A DNA stretch of 64,000 bases, taken from the NCBI RefSeq assembly GCF_002903165.1, contig NZ_PPSK01000008.1, positions 97,068 to 161,067 on the forward strand. Direction: 5' to 3'. Below are positions 18,933 through 28,230 of this stretch, piece after piece; the stretch's first letter is position 1; every line of letters begins with the position of its first letter. The notes beneath the pieces were generated by a model that had not been told where the DNA came from, did no database searches, and saw nothing but the letters and a program-made list of their open reading frames with translations. A program made the translations under genes and the position numbers. Source of the DNA: Halopseudomonas oceani (GTDB lineage: Bacteria; Pseudomonadota; Gammaproteobacteria; Pseudomonadales; Pseudomonadaceae).

Positions 18933-21900
18933 TTATAAACCAGAGCTGCCAACGACAGCGCGGCGCAAATCCAGGGTGTGCGGATACTCCTGACCCGGCG
19001 CCTGCCGCACCTCCCCTGCCTTGCCCTGACTATGACCATAGCTCCAGAACCGCGCCATGCGCCGCGCCTCAGCCTCATTGGCGTTAACCGGGAAATGCTC
19101 GTAATTGCGGCCAGCCGGATGCACCACATGGTAGGTGCAGCCTCCAACCGAGCGGCCGTTCCAGTTGTCGATCAAGTCAAACACCAGCGGCGCCTGGACA
19201 CTGATCATCGGATGCAGCGCGGACGGTGGCTGCCAGGCGCGGTAACGCACCGCGGCTACCAGTTCGCCCGGCACGCCGGTTGCCTGCAGTGGCACCTTGA
19301 AGCCGTTGCAGGTCAGCTGATAGCGAGCCGGATTGAAGTCATGCACCTTGACCTCCAGCCGTTCGACCGAGGAATCCACATAACGGGCGGTGCCACCACC
19401 GGCAACCTCCTCCCCCAGCACGTGCCAGGGTTCAATCGCCTGGCGCAGCTCGATGCGGGTATCTCCGTATTGGACCTCACCCGCATGCGGGAAGCGGAAC
19501 TCCAGAAACGGCGCGAACCACTCGTCACGGAAATCGAACCCGTGGGCACGCAGGTCGCGCAATACATCGCACAGATCACGCCACAGATAATGCGGCATCA
19601 TCCATTTGTCATGCAGCGCTGTGCCCCAACGCGCCAGCGGCTGGCGGTAAGGCTCGGCATAAAAGCGGGCGACCAGCGCTCGAATCAGCAACTGCTGCAT
19701 CAGACTCATGCGCGCATGCGGCGGCATTTCAAACCCGCGCAACTCCAGCAGCCCGAGCCGGCCGGTCGCGCTGTCGGGCGAATACAGCTTGTCGACACAG
19801 AATTCGGCGCGGTGGGTGTTGCCGGTAATATCGGTCAGCAGGTTGCGCACCAGGCGGTCAACCAGCCAGGGCTGCGGTACCTCGCCGGACGGCATCTGCG
19901 CCAGCGCAATCTCCAGTTCATACAGCGCCTCATGCCGGGCTTCGTCAATCCGTGGTGCCTGACTGGTCGGGCCGATAAACATGCCGGAAAACAGGTAAGA
20001 CAGGCTCGGATGGTGCTGCCAGAAGGTCAGCATGCTCGCCAGCAGGTCCGGCCGGCGCAGGAAAGGTGACTCGGCAGGCGTGCGACCACCGAGGGTAACG
20101 TGGTTACCGCCCCCGGTGCCGGTGTGGCGGCCATCGAGCATGAACTTCTCGGTACCGAGCCGCGTCAGTCGTGCTTCCTCGTAGAGAGTCTCGGTATTGC
20201 GCACCAGCTCAGGCCAGCCGGCCGCGGGCATGATGTTCACCTCAATCACCCCTGGGTCCGGAGTGATCATGAATTTCTCGATGCGGTTATCCGATGGGGG
20301 GGCGTAGCCTTCGATGCAGACCGGCAGATTCAGCTCGGCGGCGGTGTGTTCAACAGAAGCCAGCAGCTCCAGGTAGGACTCCAGCCGAGCCAGTGGCGGC
20401 ATGAAGACAAACAGCTTGCCGTCACGCGGCTCAATGCACAGCGCGGTGCCGATAACGCCGCAGTCGATCAGCTCCGGCCGCTGTTCCTGCCAGTCCTGTC
20501 CGGCTGCAACGTGGTGAAGCGAACCCTCCCCGTCGGCGTACATTGCACTGTAGCGGCTGGCCACTTCGCCATGCAGATCTGCCAGCGGCGCCTGCTCCTC
20601 GAACAGTGACGTCGGCTGCGGCTCCTCGCGGCGGGCGATCGGCAGCGCCGACAGCGGCAACCGCAGGCCCATCGGTGAATCGCCGGGCACCAGATAGAGC
20701 TGCTCGCGACGCAACGGCCAACTGCCGCTGAGCCAGCCGCCCTGCGTCGCCGCCAATGGCAGCGTGTAGCCGACCGGCGCATCCAGGCCGCGCTCCAGCA
20801 ACCGCGCAAGGCGCAGACGGTTGTCATCGTCCTTGAGGTCTTCGCCGCGCAAATCGACGTCAATCGGTTGCGTGCGCTCCAGCCAGAGGTAATAGTAGGC
20901 ATCCTCGAAACAGGGGATCAGATGCGAGTCCGAGACGCCAAGGCGCCGTGTCAGCGCCTGCGCAAACTGCAGCGCCTTGGCATCGTCCACGCCGTAGTCC
21001 CGATCCATGTCGGCCAGCCAGCGGTCGTCCTGCCACATGGGCTTACCGTCGCGGCGCCAGTAACACGCCAGCGCCCATCGCGGCAGTGGCTCACCCGGAT
21101 ACCATTTTCCCTGTTGATAATGAATAAGCGACTGGGGCGCAAAATGCGGGCGCAGACGCCGTAGCAAGGTCTCGGAAAGCCCTCTTTTGGTTGGCCCCTG
21201 GGCAGCAATGGTCCATTCTGGTGCATCCATATCATCAATGGAGACAAAGGTTGGCTCGCCGCCCATGGTCAAACGTACGTCCAGCGCCTGCAACTGCGCA
21301 TCTACCTGTTCACCCAGCGCGAGAATCTCTGCCCACTGATCTTCAGTGTACGGTTTGGTTACACGGGGATCTTCGTGCACCCTGGTGACGCTCATATCGA
21401 AGGAAAACGTCACCTCGCAGGGCTCGGTTGCACCGCTAATGGGCGCGGCGCTGGCAGGCTCTGCCGTGGCGGCCAGCGGCAGATGCCCTTCGCCAGCCAA
21501 CAGGCCCGAGGTTGGATCCAGCCCGATCCAGCCTGCTCCAGGCACAAACACCTCGGTCCAGGCGTGCAGGTCTGTGAAATCGGTTTCGGTACCGGACGGA
21601 CCGTCAAGCGCCTTGACGTCGGCCGTCAGTTGAATCAGATAGCCTGAAACAAAGCGCGCTGCCAGCCCCAGATGACGGCAGATATGCACCAGCAGCCAGG
21701 CCGAGTCACGGCACGAACCGCTGCCCAGCGTGAGTGTCTGTTCCGGGGTCTGTACGCCGGGTTCCATCCGGATCATGTACTGAATTTCATTGGCCAGACG
21801 CTGATTCAGCGAGACCAGGAAATCCGTAATCGAGCGTTCTTCACGGTCAACCTTGCCGATCCAGCCAGCCAGTTTCGGGCCCGCTTTTGGCGTTTCCAGA

Positions 21901-22250
21901 TAGGGCGCCAGCTCTTTTTTCAGCTCGTCCCTGTAGTCGAAAGGGAACTGCTCGGCGTATTCCTCGACAAAAAAATCAAAGGGATTGATCACCGTCATCG
22001 GTGCGATCAGCTCCACCTCAATAGAGAGGCTGGTCATCTTTTCAGGAAACACAAGGCGCGCCACATGGTTGCCGAACGGGTCCTGCTGCCAGTTGATGAA
22101 GTACTCACCTCCGCTAACCTTGAGGCTGTAGGCATCAACTGGCGTGCGGCAGTGCGGTGCGGGACGCAAGCGGATGAGATGGGGCGCAACCGAAATCGGC
22201 TTGTCGAACTCGTAGTGGGTTTCATGCCGGAGTGCAACGCGAATAGTCAT
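18933..22250 (-). CDS. Large transglutaminase family protein with DUF2126
   Basis: 1105 residues. The N-terminal transglutaminase part has the domain start (MTIRVALRHETHYEFDKPISVAPH), the catalytic Cys in GSCRDSAWLLVH, His in DLHAWTEVF and Asp in LDPTSGLLAGEGH. The remaining ~800 residues match the DUF2126 region, with conserved stretches such as LTMGGEPTFVSIDDMD, LPVCIEGYAPPSDNR, and DGRHTGTGGGNHVTLGG. These could bind a nucleotide or form an amidoligase-like site. First gene of the leftward operon. Start ATG at 22250. Confidence 0.93.
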   Translation of the reverse strand: MTIRVALRHETHYEFDKPISVAPHLIRLRPAPHCRTPVDAYSLKVSGGEYFINWQQDPFGNHVARLVFPEKMTSLSIEVELIAPMTVINPFDFFVEEYAEQFPFDYRDELKKELAPYLETPKAGPKLAGWIGKVDREERSITDFLVSLNQRLANEIQYMIRMEPGVQTPEQTLTLGSGSCRDSAWLLVHICRHLGLAARFVSGYLIQLTADVKALDGPSGTETDFTDLHAWTEVFVPGAGWIGLDPTSGLLAGEGHLPLAATAEPASAAPISGATEPCEVTFSFDMSVTRVHEDPRVTKPYTEDQWAEILALGEQVDAQLQALDVRLTMGGEPTFVSIDDMDAPEWTIAAQGPTKRGLSETLLRRLRPHFAPQSLIHYQQGKWYPGEPLPRWALACYWRRDGKPMWQDDRWLADMDRDYGVDDAKALQFAQALTRRLGVSDSHLIPCFEDAYYYLWLERTQPIDVDLRGEDLKDDDNRLRLARLLERGLDAPVGYTLPLAATQGGWLSGSWPLRREQLYLVPGDSPMGLRLPLSALPIARREEPQPTSLFEEQAPLADLHGEVASRYSAMYADGEGSLHHVAAGQDWQEQRPELIDCGVIGTALCIEPRDGKLFVFMPPLARLESYLELLASVEHTAAELNLPVCIEGYAPPSDNRIEKFMITPDPGVIEVNIMPAAGWPELVRNTETLYEEARLTRLGTEKFMLDGRHTGTGGGNHVTLGGRTPAESPFLRRPDLLASMLTFWQHHPSLSYLFSGMFIGPTSQAPRIDEARHEALYELEIALAQMPSGEVPQPWLVDRLVRNLLTDITGNTHRAEFCVDKLYSPDSATGRLGLLELRGFEMPPHARMSLMQQLLIRALVARFYAEPYRQPLARWGTALHDKWMMPHYLWRDLCDVLRDLRAHGFDFRDEWFAPFLEFRFPHAGEVQYGDTRIELRQAIEPWHVLGEEVAGGGTARYVDSSVERLEVKVHDFNPARYQLTCNGFKVPLQATGVPGELVAAVRYRAWQPPSALHPMISVQAPLVFDLIDNWNGRSVGGCTYHVVHPAGRNYEHFPVNANEAEARRMARFWSYGHSQGKAGEVRQAPGQEYPHTLDLRRAVVGSSGL

Positions 22251-22367
22251 GTTCCGTTATCCCATCAATGTATGCGGTCAATTCATCCAGCCGATCAACG
22301 AAGCAATGGCTGTGCCAATCGGCGAGCGTCCTATTTTGTTAACACGGTTGGGTGACAATTATTCGAG

Positions 22368-22400
22368 TGCACCCAGCGCCTCATGCCCTGATCCGGTGCA
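22368..22400. promoter_or_regulatory. TGCACC / GGTGCA half-sites upstream of the sigma-54 promoter
   Basis: TGCACC (22368-22373) and GGTGCA (22395-22400) are inverted copies of the NtrC half-site sequence. Their spacing (21 bases) is far longer than the usual ~5. They also lie very near the -24 element, so function is uncertain. Confidence 0.25.
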
Positions 22401-22402
22401 TC

Positions 22403-22418
22403 TGGTATGGCAATTGCA
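22403..22418 (+). promoter_or_regulatory. Sigma-54 (RpoN) promoter of the ATP-grasp/alpha-E operon
   Basis: TGGTATGGCAATTGCA matches the -24/-12 consensus TGGYRYR-N4-TTGCW at every defined position. The GG and GC doublets are separated by exactly ten bases. Transcription would begin near 22429, about 30 bases before the ATG at 22460. An enhancer-binding activator would be needed. Confidence 0.8.
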
Positions 22419-22459
22419 AGTTGCAGAGTATCCCTTCCCCTGGCGGACAGAGTAGCTGA

Positions 22460-23917
22460 ATGAGCAAAGTAAACTGGGACGATTACACATCCGAAGGCTT
22501 CTACGATGAACTGATAAAGGCACCAGGGCAGCCGCGACCGGAGGCGGAACTGCTGTGCCAATACCTCGCCAACCTCGATGCCCGCGAGCTGAGCGAACAC
22601 AAGACGGCGGCCGAAGTTGCCATCCAGCTGATGGGCATCACCTTCACTGTCTACACCGAAGGCAACATGATCGACCGGGCCTGGCCCTTCGACATCGTGC
22701 CGCGCATCATCCCGCTGGCCGAATGGCAAAAGACCGACGCCGGACTCAAGCAGCGGGTACAGGCGCTCAACATGTTTATCGACGACCTTTACCACGACCA
22801 GAAGATCGTCAGGGACGGCGTGGTGCCGCGCGAAGTGCTGGCCCAGTCGGTCAACTTCCGTCCGCAGTGCGTCGGCATCTCCACGCCGCATAACGTCTGG
22901 GCACATATCTGCGGCTCGGACCTGGTGCGCGACAAGGACGGCACCCTCTACGTGCTGGAAGACAACTTGCGTGTGCCGTCTGGTGTGTCGTACATGCTCG
23001 AGAACCGCAACGTCACCAAGCGCGTGATGCCCGACCTGTTCGCCACCGGCCAGATTCAGCCGGTCGACGACTACACCGCGCAGTTGTACGACATGCTCGC
23101 GTCACTCTCGCCCCGTCCCGGCGACGACCCGTGCATCGTCATTCTGACCCCCGGCATATACAACTCCGCCTACTACGAGCACTCCTACCTTGCCCAGCAG
23201 ATGGGCGTGCAGCTGGTTGAGGGCACGGATCTAGTGGTTGGCGACGACGACTGCGTCTACATGCGCCGCATCGACGGGCTGGCCCGGGTCGACGTGATCT
23301 ACCGCCGGGTCGACGACATGTTCATCGACCCCGAGGTGTTCAACCCCGAGTCCATGCTCGGCGTGCACGGCCTGATGCGCGCCTGGCGCAAGGGCAACGT
23401 GGCACTGGCCAATGCGCCGGGCGCCGGCGTGGCCGATGACAAGGTGATCTACGCCTTCGTGCCCAAGATCATCGAGTACTACCTCGGCGAGCAGCCGCTG
23501 CTGCCGAATGTACCCAGCTACCTGTGCATGTTCGAGGACGACCGCAAATACGTGCTCGACAACCTCGACAAGCTGGTGGTCAAGCCCGCCAACGAGTCCG
23601 GCGGCTACGGCATGCTGATCGGCCCGCACGCCAGCAAGAAGGAACGCGAGACCTTTGCCGAGCTGATCAAGGCAGACCCGCGCAACTACATGGCGCAGCC
23701 AACCCTCAGTCTTTCGACCTCGCCGACCCTGTGCGGCAACAACCAGATGGAGCCACGTCACGTCGACCTGCGGCCGTTCATCCTGTCCGGGGAGTCTACC
23801 TGGGTTACCACCGGCGGCCTGACCCGGGTCGCACTTACCAAGGGATCGCTGGTCGTCAACTCCTCTCAGGGCGGCGGCAGCAAGGACACCTGGATCGTAG
23901 ACCTGGCGGGGAACTGA
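22460..23917 (+). CDS. Circularly permuted type 2 ATP-grasp protein
   Basis: 485 residues, stand-alone circularly permuted ATP-grasp enzyme. Recognisable segments are GSDLVRDKDGTLYVLEDNLRVPSG (nucleotide/metal site), the YYEHSYLAQQMGVQLVEG strand, VDVIYRRVDDMFIDPE and VKPANESGGYGMLIG near residue 375. Inferred to make an amide bond in a peptide product. No signal peptide. First gene of a rightward operon with an alpha-E gene three bases downstream, driven by the sigma-54 promoter just upstream. It is a paralogue of the first half of the 862-residue protein on the other strand. Confidence 0.94.
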   Translation: MSKVNWDDYTSEGFYDELIKAPGQPRPEAELLCQYLANLDARELSEHKTAAEVAIQLMGITFTVYTEGNMIDRAWPFDIVPRIIPLAEWQKTDAGLKQRVQALNMFIDDLYHDQKIVRDGVVPREVLAQSVNFRPQCVGISTPHNVWAHICGSDLVRDKDGTLYVLEDNLRVPSGVSYMLENRNVTKRVMPDLFATGQIQPVDDYTAQLYDMLASLSPRPGDDPCIVILTPGIYNSAYYEHSYLAQQMGVQLVEGTDLVVGDDDCVYMRRIDGLARVDVIYRRVDDMFIDPEVFNPESMLGVHGLMRAWRKGNVALANAPGAGVADDKVIYAFVPKIIEYYLGEQPLLPNVPSYLCMFEDDRKYVLDNLDKLVVKPANESGGYGMLIGPHASKKERETFAELIKADPRNYMAQPTLSLSTSPTLCGNNQMEPRHVDLRPFILSGESTWVTTGGLTRVALTKGSLVVNSSQGGGSKDTWIVDLAGN

Positions 23918-23920
23918 CCA

Positions 23921-24889
23921 ATGCTTTCACGAGTTGCCGAAAACGTTTACTGGATGGCCCGCTATCTGGAGCGCGCCGAAGATACCGCTCGCCTGCTGAG
24001 TGTGAACAGCCACCTGTTGCTGGACCTGCCGCGCGCAACCAAGCTCGGCTGGTCCGAAATCATCGCCATTACCGGCAATGACGAATTGTTCGACGAGTTC
24101 TACCCCACCCGTGACGAAGCCAGCGTGCTGTCGTTCATGTGTGGCGACCGTCGCTACCCCGGCTCGATCCTCAGCTCGCTGGCCGCCGCGCGGGAGAACC
24201 TGCGCACCACCCGCGACGTCATCCCGCGGGAGATTTGGGAAGAGGTCAACCAGCTGTACCTGAGCGTTAAGGAGCAGGTTGGCTCAGGTATCACTCCGCG
24301 CCGGCGCGATGCATTTTTGGGCCGGGTGATCCGCAGCTGTCAGACCGTCAATGGTCTCATTGAAGGTACGCTCAGCTATACGCCGGTGCGCTCCTTTCTG
24401 ATCGTCGGACGACAGCTCGAACGGGCAGATATGACCACCCGCATCATTGATGTGCGCTCGGCCAATCTGCTGCCGCGCAGCGCAGAAGACCTCAAGCCCT
24501 TCGAGACCTTGCAGTGGATGAGTGTGCTCAAGTCACTGACTGGCTACCAGATGTACCGCCAGCATGTACGCCTGCGTATCCGCGGGCCGGACGTGCTCAG
24601 TTTTCTGCTGCAGGACCAGCTATTCCCGCGCAGCGTCGCCTGCTGCATGGACCGTCTGGCAGAAGCGCTGCAAGGTTTGCCACGTCATGAACTGGCACTG
24701 AAGGAAGTCGAAACCTGCCGGCAGGACCTGAGCAAGCCGGACGTAACGCTGCTGGCTGCAGAACCGGATCAGTTGCACGCCTTTGTCGATGAAATCCAGA
24801 TCGATTTCGACGACCTGCACGCGGCAATCAGCCAGACCTACTTTGCCCAGCAGGAACTCAATCAGAGCCAGAGTCAGAGCGCGAGCTGA
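23921..24889 (+). CDS. Alpha-E domain-containing protein
   Basis: 322 residues, mainly helical. It begins MLSRVAENVYWMARYLERAEDTARLL, the signature opening of the alpha-E family, and contains the conserved R-rich segment SFLIVGRQLERADMTTRIIDVR. No catalytic function is established for the family, but it always accompanies circularly permuted ATP-grasp enzymes, so it is likely a structural or substrate-handling partner. It starts three bases after the ATP-grasp stop, implying coupled translation. It is the separate version of the module fused to ATP-grasp at 16290-18878. Confidence 0.93.
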   Translation: MLSRVAENVYWMARYLERAEDTARLLSVNSHLLLDLPRATKLGWSEIIAITGNDELFDEFYPTRDEASVLSFMCGDRRYPGSILSSLAAARENLRTTRDVIPREIWEEVNQLYLSVKEQVGSGITPRRRDAFLGRVIRSCQTVNGLIEGTLSYTPVRSFLIVGRQLERADMTTRIIDVRSANLLPRSAEDLKPFETLQWMSVLKSLTGYQMYRQHVRLRIRGPDVLSFLLQDQLFPRSVACCMDRLAEALQGLPRHELALKEVETCRQDLSKPDVTLLAAEPDQLHAFVDEIQIDFDDLHAAISQTYFAQQELNQSQSQSAS

Positions 24890-24937
24890 GGCCCCCCGCT
24901 GCCGAGAGCTCAACACCTCGGCGGCGGGACACCTCAA

Positions 24938-25315
24938 TCAGGCAGCTACGATCGGGATCAGGCGCGGGCGGGTCGGATTGGACGGCAGCGGGGGCAAGCC
25001 GTGAGCGGCTCTGGCGCGCTGACAGTCCGGGCTGTCCAGCCCGTTTTCACCGTGAAATGGGAAGTCACGGCAAGGACTCGGGCGCTTCTCGTAGATACTG
25101 CAGCGAACGCCCTCACCGACCGTTCCCATCAGACCCACACAACGCGGCTGGGGCTGATTGGTGCCCTGCATGCAGGCACGGTACGGTGTTATCTGTTCAG
25201 TAAGCTGGGTGGGTACGTCACCCCCTGGGGCACTGTCAGTTTCTCCCCAGTAAAAAGACACCCTGAATGTGGCGCAACAGGCACCGCAGTTCAGACAGGG
25301 CGAATGGTCGCTCAT
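24938..25315 (-). CDS. YkgJ-family cysteine cluster protein
   Basis: 125 residues from [14 protein letters not shown]; the frame extends 21 codons further upstream, but this ATG matches the family start. Four cysteines cluster at positions 7, 10, 13 and 14, and more follow in [26 protein letters not shown] and SPDCQRA. This is the YkgJ (Fe-S or zinc cluster) pattern. The biochemical role is not established. It converges on the alpha-E gene with a 48-base gap and is divergent from the serine hydrolase. Confidence 0.85.
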   Translation of the reverse strand: MSDHSPCLNCGACCATFRVSFYWGETDSAPGGDVPTQLTEQITPYRACMQGTNQPQPRCVGLMGTVGEGVRCSIYEKRPSPCRDFPFHGENGLDSPDCQRARAAHGLPPLPSNPTRPRLIPIVAA

Positions 25316-25520
25316 TTCATCGCAATCCTCATGCTGCTCCGGAGCGCGTTTTTTACTCCGCGCCGCGTCGCCGCACAAGAGCCCGGAGACAGCGCCCCGA
25401 ACTTTATTTTGTAACCACCATCACGACGCTGGATGGCAGACCATTTGGCCGCCGCAGCGCTTTCTGCTTCGCCGCCGGACAGGCTACTATCGACGGCTCA
25501 CGAACAAGACGGATAGATCC

Positions 25521-26738
25521 ATGGCAAACAGCAACTGCATCGCCGGCGTTGACCTAGAACGGCTCTCGCGCATCGGCACTCACCTGCAATCGGCCTATAT
25601 TGACGCAGGCAAGCTGCCCGGCGCTCTGACTCTGGTGGCGCGCCGTGGCCAGGTTGTCTATTGCGAAGCACAAGGGCTGAGAGACGTAGAGCGCGGCCTG
25701 CCGGTCGAGCGCGATACGCTGTTCCGCATCTACTCGATGACCAAGCCGGTCACCTCTGTTGCCCTGATGCAGCTGTACGAACAAGGTCGCTTTCTGCTGG
25801 ATGACCCGGTCCACAAGTACATCCCCAGCTGGAGCAACCTGCGCGTCTACAAGACCGGCAGCCATCCGCACATTCTGACCACGCCCTGCGAGCGCCCCAT
25901 GACCATCCGTGACCTGCTGACCCACCAGTCCGGTCTGACCTATGGCTTCATGAATCGCACCAACGTCGACGCCGCCTACCGGGCGCTCAAACTCGATGGC
26001 GGCCCCGGCCTGACCCTCGACCGTCTGATCGACGAACTGTCACGACTGCCGCTTGAGTTCTCGCCCGGCACCGCCTGGAACTACTCGGTGGCGACAGACG
26101 TCTGCGGTTATCTGGTGCAAGTACTGTCGGGCTTGAGCCTGGACGACTACTTCAAGCGCCATATCTTCGATCCTCTGGAGATGACCGACACCTTCTTCAC
26201 CGTCCCGGCCGACCGCATCCCGCGCTTCGCCGCCTGTTATCAGTTCCAGCCCGGTGGCAGCTTCAGTCTGCAGGACGATCCGCAGGACTCCAGTTTCACC
26301 AAAGCCCACGGCTTTCTCTCCGGCGGCGGCGGTCTGGTCTCGACCATCGACGACTACTACCGCTTTGCCCAGGCACTGGCCAACGGTGGTGAACTGAACG
26401 GCGCCCGCATCATCGGCCGCAAGACGCTCGAGTTCATGCGCATGAACCACCTGCCCGGCAACCAGGACCTGCCTGGGGTATCCGTCGGCTCCTTCAGCGA
26501 AACACCCTACGACGGCAGCGGCTTCGGCCTCGGCTTCTCGGTCAAGATCGACGTCGCCAAGTCGCAGACCAACGGCTCCATCGGCGAATACGGCTGGGGC
26601 GGCATGGCCAGCACCAACTTCTTCGTCGACCCGGTTGAGGATCTGTTGATGGTGTTTATGACCCAGCTGATTCCGTCGTCGAGTTATCCGGTAAGGCAGG
26701 AGTTGCGGGCGATCATCAATGGCGCGTTGGTGGATTGA
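25521..26738 (+). CDS. Serine hydrolase, beta-lactamase / family VIII esterase type
   Basis: 405 residues from [10 protein letters not shown]. The frame is open for 84 codons upstream, but that part looks like non-coding sequence and the chosen ATG gives the family start. The S-x-x-K catalytic motif is SMTK (S72, K75). The second conserved tyrosine is in [12 protein letters not shown] (family VIII Y-x-x form rather than Y-x-N of beta-lactamases), and [10 protein letters not shown] is the C-terminal W-x-G-like motif. No signal peptide, so a cytoplasmic esterase is more likely than a beta-lactamase. The ribosome site is weak. Confidence 0.85.
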   Translation: MANSNCIAGVDLERLSRIGTHLQSAYIDAGKLPGALTLVARRGQVVYCEAQGLRDVERGLPVERDTLFRIYSMTKPVTSVALMQLYEQGRFLLDDPVHKYIPSWSNLRVYKTGSHPHILTTPCERPMTIRDLLTHQSGLTYGFMNRTNVDAAYRALKLDGGPGLTLDRLIDELSRLPLEFSPGTAWNYSVATDVCGYLVQVLSGLSLDDYFKRHIFDPLEMTDTFFTVPADRIPRFAACYQFQPGGSFSLQDDPQDSSFTKAHGFLSGGGGLVSTIDDYYRFAQALANGGELNGARIIGRKTLEFMRMNHLPGNQDLPGVSVGSFSETPYDGSGFGLGFSVKIDVAKSQTNGSIGEYGWGGMASTNFFVDPVEDLLMVFMTQLIPSSSYPVRQELRAIINGALVD

Positions 26739-26840
26739 GGTTTGCAGGCTGCTTTGCCGTATGGCACCGGCGCCGCTGGATAGTCTCAACCCATTGCAGT
26801 TCGTCGTTAAGGCCGATTGCCAAGCCGGCAGGTGATTCGT

Positions 26841-27001
26841 TTTCGCCTTTACGGCGAGTCAGGGGAAATACTTGCCCATTTTCCCTAACGACCCCTATGG
26901 CACCCCGGCTGCGCGGCCCTTCGGGTTCGCTGCGTTGCTCGGGGGGATTGCTAAGGGGGGCCGGGCAAGCGGTCCCCCTTGGCTCGCCGGCAAAGGCGAA
27001 A
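26841..27001. repeat. Dispersed intergenic repeat, copy B, with terminal inverted repeats
   Basis: The ends are inverted repeats of about 21 bases: TTTCGCCTTTACGGCGAGTCA (26841-26861) and the complement of it, with one indel and about two mismatches, at 26980-27001. Inside, 26899-26941 is the inverted counterpart of 458-499 in copy A, and 26940-26988 matches 500-548. A hairpin with a GGCAAG loop is conserved at 26951-26982. The size (~160 bp) and inverted ends suggest a MITE-like element. I found no clear target-site duplication. Confidence 0.7.
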
Positions 27002-27050
27002 TAGTGACGTCCAGAGCGCACATTAAAGAGCCCAACACACCGTATCCAAT

Positions 27051-27068
27051 CCGTCACCCAATCGTCAC
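27051..27068 (+). promoter_or_regulatory. Pho-box-like direct repeat
   Basis: CCGTCAC-CCAA-TCGTCAC gives two 7-mers with the 11-bp period of a PhoB site, each matching 5 of 7 consensus bases. It sits 43 bases before the M14-phoD gene pair. Suggestive only. Confidence 0.3.
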
Positions 27069-27110
27069 ACTCCCCTGCCACCATCGGGCTATCCCACGCC
27101 CGAGTGCATC

Positions 27111-28157
27111 ATGAGCGACGCGCAACACCTGATCCAACGTCACCTCCCAGAGCACACCCAGCTCGAAGCCTTGTTGCATCAGGCGGCACGTCATCTGCGC
27201 GTTACCACCCCACTCAAGGTGCCTGTCAACGGTCTGGATATCCCAATCCGGGTGATTGAACTCGGCAGCCGCTCACCGCAGGCGCCGGTTATCGGCTTTT
27301 TTGGGGGCGTACACGGCGTTGAACGGATCGGCACGCAGGTGCTCATTTCCTGGCTACACAGTCTGGTCAACCGGCTGGACTGGGACGATCAGCTGCGCGA
27401 GCAGCTTGAGCGCGTGCGGCTGCTGTTCATGCCGATGATCAACCCCGGCGGGATCTGGCATCACCGGCGCAGCAACCTCAATGGGGTGGATTTGATGCGT
27501 AACGCGCCAGTGGATGCGATGGGGCCGGTACCCTGGCTGGTAAGCGGGCATCGCATCAGCCGGCGTCTGCCGTGGTATCGCGGCAAGCTGGGCGCCCCGA
27601 TGGAAGCCGAGTCGGCGGCGGTGGTCAGCGTCGTGCAGCAACGGCTGCTGTCAGCCCCCTTCGCAATGAGTGTCGACTGCCACAGCGGCTTCGGTCGCCG
27701 CGACCGGCTCTGGTGCAGTTACGCACGCAGCCACAAGCCGATTGAGAATATCGCCGAGGTGCTCAGCCTCAAGCAGCTGTTCGAGCAGACCTATCCGCAC
27801 CACCACCCGTATATCATCGAGCCGCAGTCGATCAACTACACCACCCACGGCGACCTCTGGGACTACCTCTACGACCACGGTCTGGAACACCACCCGCAAA
27901 ACCTGTTCCTGCCCTTTACCCTGGAAATGGGCTCCTGGCTGTGGGTGCGCAAGAATCCGCGACAGATGTTCGACTACTTCGGCTATTTCAACCCGGTCAT
28001 CAGCCATCGCAAGCGCCGGGTCCTGCGCCAGCATCTGCCACTATTCGAGTTTCTTACCAACGCCACCCGCTGCTGGCAAAACTGGATTCCAGCTGCTCGG
28101 AACCGCGATCTGCTCACCCGGCAGGCAATCGACCTGTGGTTTGTCGACAAGCCTTAA
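27111..28157 (+). CDS. M14-family zinc carboxypeptidase-like / DUF2817 protein
   Basis: 348 residues, resembling M14 metallocarboxypeptidases and the DUF2817 group. The zinc site is visible as H-x-x-E in GGVHGVERIG near residue 69, and a later His in SVDCHSGFGRRD. A candidate catalytic Glu lies in FTLEMGSW. The NPGG segment (PMINPGGIW) and the RSNLNGVDLMRN segment fit the family. No signal peptide. It probably cleaves a peptide or amide at the C-terminus; the substrate is unknown. It lies 73 bases upstream of phoD on the same strand and may share its transcript. Confidence 0.82.
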   Translation: MSDAQHLIQRHLPEHTQLEALLHQAARHLRVTTPLKVPVNGLDIPIRVIELGSRSPQAPVIGFFGGVHGVERIGTQVLISWLHSLVNRLDWDDQLREQLERVRLLFMPMINPGGIWHHRRSNLNGVDLMRNAPVDAMGPVPWLVSGHRISRRLPWYRGKLGAPMEAESAAVVSVVQQRLLSAPFAMSVDCHSGFGRRDRLWCSYARSHKPIENIAEVLSLKQLFEQTYPHHHPYIIEPQSINYTTHGDLWDYLYDHGLEHHPQNLFLPFTLEMGSWLWVRKNPRQMFDYFGYFNPVISHRKRRVLRQHLPLFEFLTNATRCWQNWIPAARNRDLLTRQAIDLWFVDKP

Positions 28158-28230
28158 CCATCCCGTCGTCAGCCTGTCACACCACACTGCCACCCTTCTG
28201 CCCCAGCCCAAACATCATCAGGAGCAGGAA

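Larger units (their letters stand above)
26739..27110. other. Intergenic region holding repeat copy B and a Pho-box-like site
   Basis: No gene is supported here. 26841-27001 is copy B of the dispersed repeat, with terminal inverted repeats. 27051-27068 is a weak direct repeat resembling a Pho box. The remaining bases show nothing I can assign. Confidence 0.6.
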
